DNA from: Gillisia sp.
GTDB lineage: Bacteria > Bacteroidota > Bacteroidia > Flavobacteriales > Flavobacteriaceae
Direction of reading: 5' to 3'
NCBI GenBank assembly: GCA_024635655.1
Contig: JAGXIL010000086.1
Location: 1-32,744 of the forward strand
DNA: 32,744 nucleotides
Below are positions 9,601-17,306 of the stretch, piece after piece. Each line of letters begins with the position of its first letter. Position 1 is the stretch's first letter. The notes beneath the pieces were generated by a model. That model ran no database searches, was not told the DNA's origin, and was given only the letters and a program-made list of their open reading frames with translations. The position numbers were made by a program, and so were the translations under genes.

Positions 9601-9650
9601 ACCAAAAACACTAATAATAGTGTTAGAATTCCATTTAATCTTTTTTTCAT
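6648..9650 (-). CDS. SusC/RagA family TonB-dependent outer-membrane transporter, operon 1
   Basis: 1000 residues. Order: signal peptide (cleaved after FAQ, residue 23); carboxypeptidase-D-regulatory-like domain (about 25-98, with GLPLPGVN and TQTDFDGRYS); TonB box EVVVQGY at 104-110; plug with the SusC hallmark VLKDAGATAIYGNRGANGVI; then a 22-strand-type barrel ending VGVEFGL. It imports ligand captured by SusD using energy from TonB. It lacks the N-terminal STN signalling domain, so control by an ECF sigma/anti-sigma pair is not expected. First gene of a three-gene operon; the leader carries the conserved 12-mer shared with the other two susC genes. Confidence 0.95.
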   Translation of the reverse strand: MKKRLNGILTLLLVFLVQLTFAQERTVTGTVVDDTGLPLPGVNIIIEGTNSGTQTDFDGRYSIRANANNVLVFTFVGYASEEIPVGGNSTINVTLDVDAAALDEVVVQGYRTSTKEKSNIASVTISSQSIENRPNANFVQTLSGQVAGLNISTSSGQPGAASNINLRGVTSINGNTQPLFIIDGIPVDEGNFRSLNPQDIASVSVLKDAGATAIYGNRGANGVIIIETRQGSFNAPLKLTATSILSFNTLQDADYDLMNSQEQLELTRTFGNGRGNNLTDAEIAEATTTEWLDVFFRTGITRNNTLSLSAGGDKSTAFTSLGFFETEGILKGSDLKRFNFRNNITGRSDNEKFNYGTSVSINYSKSNEPNSVGTGGINQNFVLGAYQSAPYISPDDYTSGAELVQGISFLNTPLFLMDKLMNFTRFDEELKILASANAGYKLTNDLSVNATLSSDYTNEIFTTADRSDSFNAILFGGGANPLAGFQAQQTTRIFTFNQVTSLNYNKNFGEHTLDAGVYAEYFKAHLRGFGYTADGIDLKTFSPGDGAGFVDDNSDNDFFADQANAIQRNAGLFSYFGQVDYDYATRYGITGTVRRDASYRFAESNKWGTFYSVAARWNISNEDFMDNSIFDVLKLRASYGTAGNQTISGSSYFSAPDLTRNFFGTGGGYAGQNSIFLSQIANNTLRWETVTQANVGIDFEVFDRRLRGSVDGYVKETTDLFQSTPISAINAVTLLNANTGTLSNTGVDVSLKYDVIRGGQKGFNMDVMFNGNYNKQELGDIPREDGELIGTGRNGGKLFEYYTIRYAGVNPANGNLLFLTADGDVTENPNADTDRVWLDKNIFPDYNGGFGLNMSYGGFFLNTQFNYVMGVDRYDFDLAGFQSPNNIAQFRNSRDIARAWTPDNRVTDIPALRATNLSAVGSDQYLRNADFLRLRFASFGYAVPADVIENIGISSLRVFANGENLFTLSEWRGFDAEALNNTSRIYPTPRIISVGVEFGL

Positions 9651-9661
9651 TATTTTGTTAA

Positions 9662-9673
9662 TTTGAATTAGCC
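9662..9673 (-). promoter_or_regulatory. Conserved susC leader element, copy 1
   Basis: GGCTAATTCAAA on the minus strand, ending 11 bases before the ATG of susC 1. The same 12 bases occur at the same place before the other two susC genes (16233-16244 and 24449-24460), whereas the flanking bases differ. This is where a ribosome would contact the message. Confidence 0.65.
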
Positions 9674-9760
9674 AGCGCCAAAAGTGATAATAAATTCTTA
9701 ATAACGAAAATTTAATTTCACTTCTGATGTGTTAAATTCTTAACACTCCGCTGTAGGGTA

Positions 9761-9786
9761 GATGCAAAATTAACCAATAGGTTGCG
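9761..9786 (-). promoter_or_regulatory. Promoter block of SusC/SusD operon 1
   Basis: The minus strand reads CGCAACC, 10 bases, then TTTTGCATC. Within it TAATTTTG (9765-9772) matches the -7 consensus TAnnTTTG. No TTTG is found at -33, which suggests help from an activator. The same 26-base arrangement precedes susC 2 at 16326-16351. Transcription would begin near 9757, giving a leader of roughly 107 bases. Confidence 0.5.
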
Positions 9787-9809
9787 TTAATATTTTAAAT
9801 AAATATTAA
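9787..9809. repeat. AT-rich inverted repeat upstream of operon 1 promoter
   Basis: TTAATATTT and AAATATTAA, 9-bp arms with a 5-base spacer, directly abutting the CGCAACC block. This places it at about -30 to -52 relative to the predicted start, where an activator often binds. AT-rich palindromes arise easily by chance in this DNA. Confidence 0.3.
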
Positions 9810-10616
9810 AATGCTGACAGTCAATTTTTTACAGGGAATAAAATTCGGAAATACTTGAAATATAAGGGAATAATCCTTATCCGATTTTATATAAACGGCA
9901 TATAAACGATTTATTTGCTCAAAATAGTTCTAAAAACTTTATTTTTTATTGATTAAATTTTAGGCAAGTTGCAGGAACCAACAATCCTTAAAATTTTGTT
10001 AAAAAATACTGAATTAACTGATGTAGCACTTAAGATATTTCTAACAGATGATTGTTAAATGACCTGCAGTCAGCGATTTACATTTTATTAATTAGGTGAT
10101 ATAAAAGACTTTGGTATTAAAATAATTCCTAACTACATGTAAATGAAGTAGTTTTAAAAATTGTAAAATCATTTTATGAATTATCCCATTATTAACTACG
10201 ACTCCAGGTAAATTGCTAATGCCCCTTAAATCATCGTTAAAATAACGCCGGGTGAAAAATTAGCCCGGGAAACCACTAACCTTTTCTGCTGAATAACATT
10301 TTTTGGGCATAGCCTTTGTATCTGTATAATTTCCGGGGAATCTTGATAAAATTTTAAATTTGGACAGCATTGGCAGGAAAGAAAAAGTAAAAATAATTTA
10401 TTAACAGCATCAAACCTGTCGCAAAAATGATAATAATACCTGCTCCTGTTTACGAACCAACAGAATTGCTAACCTATTACTGATCGAATTTTATTACATT
10501 AATACCTTTATTTAAATTATATCAAGTGATATGTTGTTTTTTAATGATGACTGCTTTGAATAAACTTAGGCTACCCAAAGTGGACAGAGACTTATTTTAA
10601 CATTAAATCAAACTCA
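9810..10616. other. Long intergenic region, no gene seen
   Basis: About 800 bases between the operon 1 promoter and the next rightward gene. All frames are short and I see no RNA gene. A rightward promoter-like pair occurs at 10330-10362: TTTC, 21 bases, then TAAATTTG, an exact match to the -7 consensus. It would give the 10617 gene an unusually long leader of about 250 bases. Confidence 0.45.
10330..10362 (+). promoter_or_regulatory. Possible rightward promoter far upstream of 10617
   Basis: TAAATTTG at 10355-10362 matches TAnnTTTG exactly. TTTC (10330-10333) lies 21 bases upstream in place of TTTG. The distance to the only downstream gene is long, so it may drive a small RNA or be fortuitous. 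Confidence 0.3.
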
Positions 10617-11294
10617 ATGAAAAACTTTCTAATATTAATATTTGGCTTCTGGATAATAACAATAGCACCTGCAACTGCCCAGGTAATCAATGATAGCGGG
10701 CAGCATGGAAAGATGCAATTACAGACTAAAAAAGGAAATTCAGCTAACGGCCTTGCCGGGTCTCCATATGAAAATGAAGAATTTCGAGCCGGTAAAATAG
10801 TTATGGAAGGCAATGAACCTGTAAATGCCTATTTACGATATGATGCTTTAAATGACGAAATAGAGATTAAAACCGAAATTAATCAAGCAAATATTTCCGT
10901 ACTTCCGGATAAAAGAAGGACAGAATATATAATAGATTCCATAAAGTTCCTGCACAAGAGTATTCCAAACAATGGAAAATTAGTAAAAGGATATTTTCAG
11001 GAGTATTTTAAGGGAGAGAACATGAGTTTGCTCAAAAAATTATCGGCTACCATTACCGAACCTTATAAGGCACAAACGGGCTATGAAAAGGATCGGCCAC
11101 GCCATATAATTCTTCAGGAGAAGTATTACCTGTCTTTTGTGGATGGTACAAATAAAGAGGTTAAACTTAAAAAGAAAGATTTTAAAAAGGCCCTACCTTC
11201 CTCTAAAGCTTTAAACACATATTTATCTGACAACAAATTTAAAGATATTGAAGATTTTGTAAAAATGCTGGAATGGTATGACAAGCAAATATAG
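10617..11294 (+). CDS. Small secreted protein, paralogue of 2939-3595, function unknown
   Basis: 225 residues with a signal peptide ending near ATAQ (residue 22). It keeps the ordered motifs of the 2939-3595 protein: GSPYENEEFRAG near 48, YLRYDALNDEIEIK near 70, YYLSFVDG then KEVKLKKKDF in the last third, and a C-terminal helix. The two differ elsewhere and in central length, so they are old duplicates and not a recent copy. No lipobox, transmembrane segment after the signal, or catalytic motif is seen. It stands alone, rightward, between operons 1 and 2. A periplasmic or secreted role is all that can be inferred. Confidence 0.72.
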   Translation: MKNFLILIFGFWIITIAPATAQVINDSGQHGKMQLQTKKGNSANGLAGSPYENEEFRAGKIVMEGNEPVNAYLRYDALNDEIEIKTEINQANISVLPDKRRTEYIIDSIKFLHKSIPNNGKLVKGYFQEYFKGENMSLLKKLSATITEPYKAQTGYEKDRPRHIILQEKYYLSFVDGTNKEVKLKKKDFKKALPSSKALNTYLSDNKFKDIEDFVKMLEWYDKQI

Positions 11295-11694
11295 CCTTGG
11301 CTTGATTTAAGTACTTCCTACTCCTGCTTTCTTTTTAAGATTCACTTTGCTAATAATCTATATACATAATAGATTAAATTAATCTGGCCTATGAATTTGA
11401 ATTTAAACCTAACATCTATCATCTGCAACTGCCTTAAATTAAAAGTAATAATGCCTGACTATTATTATCTAACCAGTACAAGCTGCTAAACTCTCCCAGG
11501 GCTTAAATAAAAAGGACAGGTTAGCTGAGGATTTAAAAAAGACCTTAATTTGAGACTGCTTTACGTGAGAAGATCAACAAAGGATGGATAAAGTGCATAA
11601 TCATAATTTTTACGTCTAACAAGATGCGCTATTATAATACTCTTCGACGCCATATGAAAGTCATCATTTTCTTCATACAACTAAATTAATACCT
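11295..11694. other. Intergenic region, no supported gene
   Basis: About 400 bases between the secreted-protein gene and operon 2's terminator. A 30-residue leftward open stretch (ATG at 11653, stop at 11561) reads like protein and continues a few residues upstream, but is too short to support. Otherwise I see nothing. Confidence 0.4.
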
Positions 11695-11728
11695 AAAAAA
11701 AAGCCGCTCCCATAAAAGGAGCGGCTTT
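11695..11728 (-). terminator. Terminator of SusC/SusD operon 2
   Basis: An 11-bp perfect stem (AAAGCCGCTCC / GGAGCGGCTTT) with a 7-base loop, followed by eight T's on the minus strand, 50 bases after the susD 2 stop. Its sequence is unrelated to the terminators of operons 1 and 3. Confidence 0.87.
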
Positions 11729-11778
11729 ACATATTAGCCTTAACTAGCGGACAAATTCATTGCCACTATTTACACTAT

Positions 11779-13161
11779 TTAGTAACCAGGATTCTGCTCA
11801 ATATTAGAATTGGCATCAATTTCAGCCCGGGGTATAGGATGAACGCGACGCGTATCACCATAAGGTATAGCGGCATCTATATTTTGTTCATCATCTATTA
11901 CCTCAATATCCAGCTGGCGTCTTTGAAGATCCCAGTAGTACAATCCTTCAAAAAGAAATTCTTTTCTTCTTTCTTCAAGAATATTCTCTACAGTTGCAGT
12001 ATCATATGTGTCAGCATTTCTGTTTTCAGGAATCATATTCAACCATTCTAATGCATCTCCATCCCCAAGCTCAAGTAAAGCTTCAGCATAGTTGAGGACA
12101 ATTTCCTCATAACGGATAACCGGCACGTTAGAAGCTCTGGAAGGAAATTTACCCATATTTCTCAATCGGGTATTTGATCCTACTACTTCAGTTCCAAAAA
12201 CATCAGCACGAACATCACCTTCATCATATAGATCATAGAATGTATTAGGTGTTACAGAAATATCTCCGTAAGAAGCTCCTCTGAAGATGTATTCAAGGCC
12301 ATTAATTCCGGCATTGTCAACATCACTAAAGGCGAGTTCAAAAATGGAGTTTTGAGCACCTTCACCTGAATACGAAGCCACAAAATTATCAGCCGGAATA
12401 ATTGAATATAAACCAGATTCAATTACCTCTTCAGATGCATCCCGGGCTACTTCCCACATTCCGAACCATACAGCCATTCTCGATTCAAGAGCTTTAGCAG
12501 TATATTTAGACATAAATTCCTTAGATGGATCGTAAAAGTCTTCACTCATTAAATCAAATGCGGTTTCAACATCAGAGAAAAGCATAGCTCTGTTCTCTTC
12601 TATAGTGCCCCTACCCGGGATCTCATCTTCACCCTGAAATTCGGTGACATAAGGAACACCTAGGTTACCTTCAACATGCTCCTGACCATAAACCTTTAAA
12701 AGGTCAAAATGAGCGAGCGCACGTATTGCATATGCCTGCCCCTGCAAGTGTCTTGCATAGTCACTATTATCACTGGCATCTGTTAATGACTCCAGATCTG
12801 CATTGATTACAATGTTTGCATTGGCAATTACAGCATAAGCCTGCGCCCATATGTATAAGCCATTATCATTGTATGCAAAATTACCTTCTGTTGTAAACCG
12901 CCCGGACCTTCCGTTTGCCCAGGTATTAGGTGTACGAACCTCATTGGTAACTATATAATCTCTTCCGTAATATGTGGAGGCGGTCATACGGTTATAAGCA
13001 CCCTTAACAAGCCCTTCCAGATCTGCAGCAGTTCTTACCCCATCTGCTCCTTCCTTATTTTGTTCAAGAGCCGGATTTAAGTCGTCTGTTGTACAAGAAC
13101 TTAATGCTACTGAACCGGCAATAAGAACCGAGTATACAATTCTATTTACTATTCTTTTCAT
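11779..13161 (-). CDS. SusD/RagB family substrate-binding lipoprotein, operon 2
   Basis: 460 residues, lipoprotein signal ending LSSC (lipid cysteine 23). SusD signatures: KGAYNRMT, LQGQAYAIRALAHFDLLKVYGQEH near residue 140, RYEEIVLNYAEALLELG near 350, ILEERRKEFLFEGLYYWDLQRR near 400, and the terminal PIPRAEIDANSNIEQNPGY. It is the extracellular lid of the SusC encoded 6 bases upstream. Somewhat shorter than the operon 1 SusD. Nothing follows it in the operon, so this system has no dedicated accessory binding lipoprotein here. Confidence 0.93.
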   Translation of the reverse strand: MKRIVNRIVYSVLIAGSVALSSCTTDDLNPALEQNKEGADGVRTAADLEGLVKGAYNRMTASTYYGRDYIVTNEVRTPNTWANGRSGRFTTEGNFAYNDNGLYIWAQAYAVIANANIVINADLESLTDASDNSDYARHLQGQAYAIRALAHFDLLKVYGQEHVEGNLGVPYVTEFQGEDEIPGRGTIEENRAMLFSDVETAFDLMSEDFYDPSKEFMSKYTAKALESRMAVWFGMWEVARDASEEVIESGLYSIIPADNFVASYSGEGAQNSIFELAFSDVDNAGINGLEYIFRGASYGDISVTPNTFYDLYDEGDVRADVFGTEVVGSNTRLRNMGKFPSRASNVPVIRYEEIVLNYAEALLELGDGDALEWLNMIPENRNADTYDTATVENILEERRKEFLFEGLYYWDLQRRQLDIEVIDDEQNIDAAIPYGDTRRVHPIPRAEIDANSNIEQNPGY

Positions 13162-13167
13162 AATATA

Positions 13168-16100
13168 TTAAAAATTAAAATTAAAACCTAAAACAACCGT
13201 TTTTGCTGGTGGAGTAAACATATCAGTAAATCCTGTTGCGTCTACTTCCGGATCCCATACAAGATCATCATCTTTTACCCAGGTCGCAAGATTTGTACCC
13301 CTTACATAAAGTCGTCCTCCTGTAATTCCAATAGCCTCATTTATTTGCTCCGTAAAATCATAACCTATAGTGATGTTTCTCAATCGGGCAAAAGCACCGT
13401 CAAAAAGGAATTTGGAATTATATCTCCATGGCTCAAAGGCATATTGAACTTTAGCATGACGGGTAATATCACCCGGCTCCTGCCATCTGTCCAATACCGT
13501 ATTGATACCCTGGTAAAGGTTTAAAGAATATGCATTTCCCTGATGAGTATATAAGTGCCAGGATTCGTAAACTTTATGTCCACCCTGGTAAAATCCACTT
13601 GCATCTAAGAAAAATCCTTTGAAATCAACATGAATATTTACACCTCCGGAAAGCGTTGGCAATGCACTTCCACCTTGCCATGCTCTTTGCGCAGAGTTAA
13701 AGTTAGTAGTCGTTTCTCCGTCTACCCCATTTACATACCACTCATCATTTCCTGTATCAGGATTAACTCCTGCCCAGGTAGGCATATGCCACCCATATGC
13801 AGGGTGACCTACCTCTACTCTCTGAGTAGTAGTAGCAATATTAATGTCATCCCCATTTGCATCTTTAGCAAGTTCCAGAACCTCGTTCTCATTTGTTGCA
13901 ACGTTACCGCCAATTGAGAAGTTAAAATCATCAGACCTTACTACCTGATACTGCACTTCAGCTTCAAAACCTTTATTACTCATTCTACCAATATTCCTTG
14001 TCTGGCTTGGAAATCCTGTAGTTCTTGAAAGAGGAACATTAAGTAAAAGATCTTTAGACTCCCTTGAATAGTAAGCTAGAGAACCGTCAAGCCTGTTTTG
14101 GAAGAAAGCAAAATCTATACCAAGATCTAGTGTGTGGTTAGTTTCCCATGTAAGATCCTGATTTCCATAAGAAGATGGGAAAGCCGCTGCAGTTCCCGCA
14201 TAATTTGAACTATATCCAAATAAAGTCTGATACTGGTTAAGCTCAATATTAGCGTTACCTGTCACCCCATAAGAAGCCCGTAACTTTAACGTGTTGATCG
14301 CATCTGAATCAGCAAAGAAGTTTTCCCTGTGCAGGTTCCAGGCTGCCCCTACCGAATAGAAATCTCCCCATCTGTTAGCAGGACTAAATCTGGAGTTTCC
14401 TTCTTTTCTATATGTACCATTAATTACATATCTGTTGTTAAAGGAGTAGGATGCAGTTCCCATATAAGAAGCTACAGCCCAATCTGTAAAGAATGAGTTT
14501 GCTGTAGTAGGAGTACCGGCTGTATTTAAATTTGTCAAGCCATCAGTACCAAATTCATTAGCATCTGCTTCCAGAAAATATCTCCTGTTTTTTTGAAATT
14601 CCTGCAAAACAGTAATATCAAGAGAATGGTCATCTGTCATAAACAGGTAATCCAGTCTGTTTTGAAAAACATAACTTGTAGAGCTGTTGTGCGACTGCCA
14701 TCCGTATCCACTTGTGGCGTCTCCATCCCCTCTAATTCTATTTCTGTATCGCTTATAATTTGTAACCTGGTAATCAATGGATACCCTGCTTGAAAAGGAC
14801 AGGTTCTCAATAGGCGTGGCCCATGCAAGCTCATTGTTTGACAAGACTCGGGTAAACCTGTTTTCATCAATATCCTCCTGTGCAATCCACAATGGATTAG
14901 GAAGAATAGTACCCATTACGTTGATACTTCCATCATCATTATATGGAGTATAAATACCCGGCATAAAATATTTTATGGCTCGCGGGGAAGAGAAGTATGC
15001 ACTCCCTTCCAAAGTACCATCCTGGTAACTGTGAGAACCGGTATTTGAGGTACTGAAAGTAAGGTTTTCAGTCATATCCTTACTAAAATTTAAAGATCCG
15101 GTGATCCTCTCGAATTCTGAACCAATTACCGTAGCTTCCTGTCCAAAATACCCAAGAGAAGTATAAAAGGTATAATCTTCACCACCACCTGTAGCAGAAA
15201 TGTTATGTTCCTGAACAGGAGCATCATGATTGGTAATTATACCCGCCCAGTTTCCTTCTGGCCTTCCGGCTTCATTCCATTGTACGTAATCATTTCCAAA
15301 AGAAGCAGTATTGTCTAAATAAAATTGCTCTGCTCCATCTCTTCCAAAATCAAAGGAATCTCCATAAGTATTATAAAGAGATTCGTAAAAGAGCATTTCT
15401 CTCTCTGCAGCCGTAAGAACCTGTGGCCCATCAATGGCATCATTTGCAAAACCATAGTTTGAACTTACATTAAACCTTGTCTTGCCAGCTGCACCAGATT
15501 TTGTTGTAATTACTATTACCCCGTTGGCCCCACGTGCACCATATGCAGCTGTAGAAGATGCATCTTTAAGAACGGTAATACTTTCAATATCCTCATTATT
15601 GATACTTGCAAGCGCAGTAAGTGAGGAACCGGATGCAGCTCCACTTACGTTATCGTTTATAATTGGCACCCCGTCTATTACGTATAACGGCTCATTACCG
15701 GCTGTAATAGAGCTACGACCCCTAATACGAATATCAGCAGTAGCTCCGGGTGTACCTGAAGAGGTACTCACGTTCAAACCGGCTACCTTACCCTGTAAAG
15801 CCTGATCTACAGAGACAGTAGTTGTTTGTCTTAATTCATCACTCCCAAGTTGAACAGCAGAACCGGTCACATCATCCCTTCTTTTGGAAACATATCCCAT
15901 TACGATCACTTCCTCAAGTTCAGCTGAATCCTGAGAAAGAGTGGCGTCAATTCGGGTAGCATCACCTACCACTCTTTCAAAGGTATCAAAACCTACGAAG
16001 GTAAATACAAGGGCATCTGTACTTTGAGCCAGGATACTGTAGTTCCCGTCAAAATCTGTCTGAGTACCCCTGTCCGTACCTTTCACCACAATATTCACCC

Positions 16101-16221
16101 CAGGTAAAGGTAAACCCTGGTCATCTATAACCGTCCCGGTTATCGTTTTTTCCTGTGCAAATGTCATCTGCACCACAAACACTAGCAAAAGTGTTAAAAC
16201 AGCATTAAATCTTTTTTTCAT
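13168..16221 (-). CDS. SusC/RagA family TonB-dependent outer-membrane transporter, operon 2
   Basis: 1017 residues: signal peptide to FAQ (23), carboxypeptidase-regulatory-like domain (25-98), TonB box EVIVMGY at 104-110, plug with VLKDASSTAAYGARGANGVI, and a barrel ending VLGFNFNF. No STN domain. The first 60 residues are about three-quarters identical to the operon 1 SusC by my count, while plug and barrel diverge much more, so the ligand is probably different. Its message carries the conserved leader 12-mer and its promoter block matches that of operon 1. Coupled to susD by a 6-base gap. Confidence 0.95.
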   Translation of the reverse strand: MKKRFNAVLTLLLVFVVQMTFAQEKTITGTVIDDQGLPLPGVNIVVKGTDRGTQTDFDGNYSILAQSTDALVFTFVGFDTFERVVGDATRIDATLSQDSAELEEVIVMGYVSKRRDDVTGSAVQLGSDELRQTTTVSVDQALQGKVAGLNVSTSSGTPGATADIRIRGRSSITAGNEPLYVIDGVPIINDNVSGAASGSSLTALASINNEDIESITVLKDASSTAAYGARGANGVIVITTKSGAAGKTRFNVSSNYGFANDAIDGPQVLTAAEREMLFYESLYNTYGDSFDFGRDGAEQFYLDNTASFGNDYVQWNEAGRPEGNWAGIITNHDAPVQEHNISATGGGEDYTFYTSLGYFGQEATVIGSEFERITGSLNFSKDMTENLTFSTSNTGSHSYQDGTLEGSAYFSSPRAIKYFMPGIYTPYNDDGSINVMGTILPNPLWIAQEDIDENRFTRVLSNNELAWATPIENLSFSSRVSIDYQVTNYKRYRNRIRGDGDATSGYGWQSHNSSTSYVFQNRLDYLFMTDDHSLDITVLQEFQKNRRYFLEADANEFGTDGLTNLNTAGTPTTANSFFTDWAVASYMGTASYSFNNRYVINGTYRKEGNSRFSPANRWGDFYSVGAAWNLHRENFFADSDAINTLKLRASYGVTGNANIELNQYQTLFGYSSNYAGTAAAFPSSYGNQDLTWETNHTLDLGIDFAFFQNRLDGSLAYYSRESKDLLLNVPLSRTTGFPSQTRNIGRMSNKGFEAEVQYQVVRSDDFNFSIGGNVATNENEVLELAKDANGDDINIATTTQRVEVGHPAYGWHMPTWAGVNPDTGNDEWYVNGVDGETTTNFNSAQRAWQGGSALPTLSGGVNIHVDFKGFFLDASGFYQGGHKVYESWHLYTHQGNAYSLNLYQGINTVLDRWQEPGDITRHAKVQYAFEPWRYNSKFLFDGAFARLRNITIGYDFTEQINEAIGITGGRLYVRGTNLATWVKDDDLVWDPEVDATGFTDMFTPPAKTVVLGFNFNF

Positions 16222-16232
16222 GTTTTACATTT

Positions 16233-16244
16233 TTTGAATTAGCC
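16233..16244 (-). promoter_or_regulatory. Conserved susC leader element, copy 2
   Basis: GGCTAATTCAAA on the minus strand, ending 11 bases before the ATG of susC 2, the same spacing as copy 1. Confidence 0.65.
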
Positions 16245-16325
16245 TCTTCTAAAACTCTCATGAATTAGTATTAAAAGAATTTGTAAATTATTAGTATCGC
16301 TTTTGACAGCCTTGATTAAAATAGA

Positions 16326-16351
16326 GATGCAAAAATTTTAAAAGGGTTGCG
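16326..16351 (-). promoter_or_regulatory. Promoter block of SusC/SusD operon 2
   Basis: The minus strand reads CGCAACC, 10 bases, then TTTTGCATC, the same arrangement and length as at 9761-9786 before operon 1. The -7 region reads AATTTTTG, one base from TAnnTTTG. No good -33 TTTG. Distance to the start codon (105 bases) is close to that of operon 1 (111). Confidence 0.48.
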
Positions 16352-16601
16352 CCGGCCACACCCTAAAGAAAAGTTAAACCTATTTTAATAAAATGTTAAG
16401 GACGCAGGCGCAGGAACCTGAAAATCAAGACTTTACAATTATTGTTTTTTTAAAATTTTAATTAATAAATGTAGGAAATGATCAATTTTCAATTAAAAAA
16501 TTTTGATTTTAATACTTCATTTTTGAAATTCTTAAATATCTTTTTATTACTAATGAGGATATTGTTCGACATTGAATGGATGTTATAAAAATGTATATTT
16601 T
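16352..16601. other. Intergenic between operon 2 and rnhB
   Basis: AT-rich, divergent promoter region. An AT palindrome (ATTTTAATAAAAT) lies about 60 bases upstream of the operon 2 start. No gene is seen; a longer in-frame rnhB extension from 16576 is rejected under rnhB. Confidence 0.4.
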
Positions 16602-16634
16602 TTTATCATTAGCAGGATCAAAATTTTACATTTG
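16602..16634 (+). promoter_or_regulatory. rnhB promoter
   Basis: TACATTTG at 16627-16634 matches the -7 consensus exactly, with TTTA 21 bases upstream at 16602-16605. Transcription would begin near 16641, 28 bases before the chosen ATG. Confidence 0.5.
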
Positions 16635-16668
16635 TTTAATAATTCATCTTGATTATAAAAAGCAAAGG

Positions 16669-17268
16669 ATGCTATTGAATTCCTATTTAAAAAATGCTGT
16701 AGAATGCGGTACTGACGAAGCAGGCAGAGGATGCCTTGCAGGACCCGTTACTGCGGCCGCGGTAATCCTCCCTAAAAGATTCAGGAACAAAATACTTAAC
16801 GACTCCAAGCTGGTAAATAAGAAGAACAGGCTTTTATTAAAGAATGTGATTGAAAAGAAAGCACTGGGATACGCCATCTTTCACATCGACAATCCTGAGA
16901 TCGACCGGATCAATATCTTAAATGCATCCATACAAGCAATGCACAACTCTATCGCGTTACTGCAGGTCACACCTGAACACATCCTGGTAGACGGAAACCG
17001 TTTTCACTGCTTTAAAAACATCCCTCACCTATGTGTGATCAAAGGAGATGGCAAATATTTAAATATTGCTGCAGCATCCATTCTCGCAAAAACCTATAGG
17101 GATGCTTATATGGAAAAAATCCACGAAGAATACCCTATGTACAACTGGAAACAAAATAAAGGGTATCCTACGGCAGAACACCGGGCAGCTATAGAAAAGT
17201 ATGGGATCACCAGGTATCACAGGCAAAGTTTTAAGTTGTTACCACAGCAGTTGAAACTTGAGGTGTAA
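16669..17268 (+). CDS. rnhB: Ribonuclease HII
   Basis: 199 residues, the usual size. It cleaves RNA in RNA-DNA hybrids, acting on single ribonucleotides embedded in DNA and on primer remnants, in the cytoplasm. Family motifs in order: [18 protein letters not shown] with the catalytic pair Asp16-Glu17, [31 protein letters not shown] with Asp108, and [21 protein letters not shown] supplying the remaining acidic residue. An in-frame ATG at 16576 would add 31 residues unlike the family and would lie upstream of the -7 box at 16627-16634, so I start at 16669. It is followed after 38 bases by a lipoprotein gene on the same strand, probably co-transcribed. Confidence 0.95.
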   Translation: MLLNSYLKNAVECGTDEAGRGCLAGPVTAAAVILPKRFRNKILNDSKLVNKKNRLLLKNVIEKKALGYAIFHIDNPEIDRINILNASIQAMHNSIALLQVTPEHILVDGNRFHCFKNIPHLCVIKGDGKYLNIAAASILAKTYRDAYMEKIHEEYPMYNWKQNKGYPTAEHRAAIEKYGITRYHRQSFKLLPQQLKLEV

Positions 17269-17306
17269 CTTAGTACCTTTGGTAAATACTCCTAAAGCAA
17301 AATTTT

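Noticed and set aside
10253-10265. AAATTAGCCCGGG, partly like the susC leader 12-mer
   Set aside because: Only eight bases agree and no susC start follows; taken as chance.
11561-11653. 30-residue leftward open stretch that reads like protein
   Set aside because: Too short, no recognisable family and no promoter; left as a comment only.
16576-16668. 31-residue N-terminal extension of RNase HII
   Set aside because: It is unlike the family and lies upstream of an exact -7 promoter box; the ATG at 16669 fits the family start.
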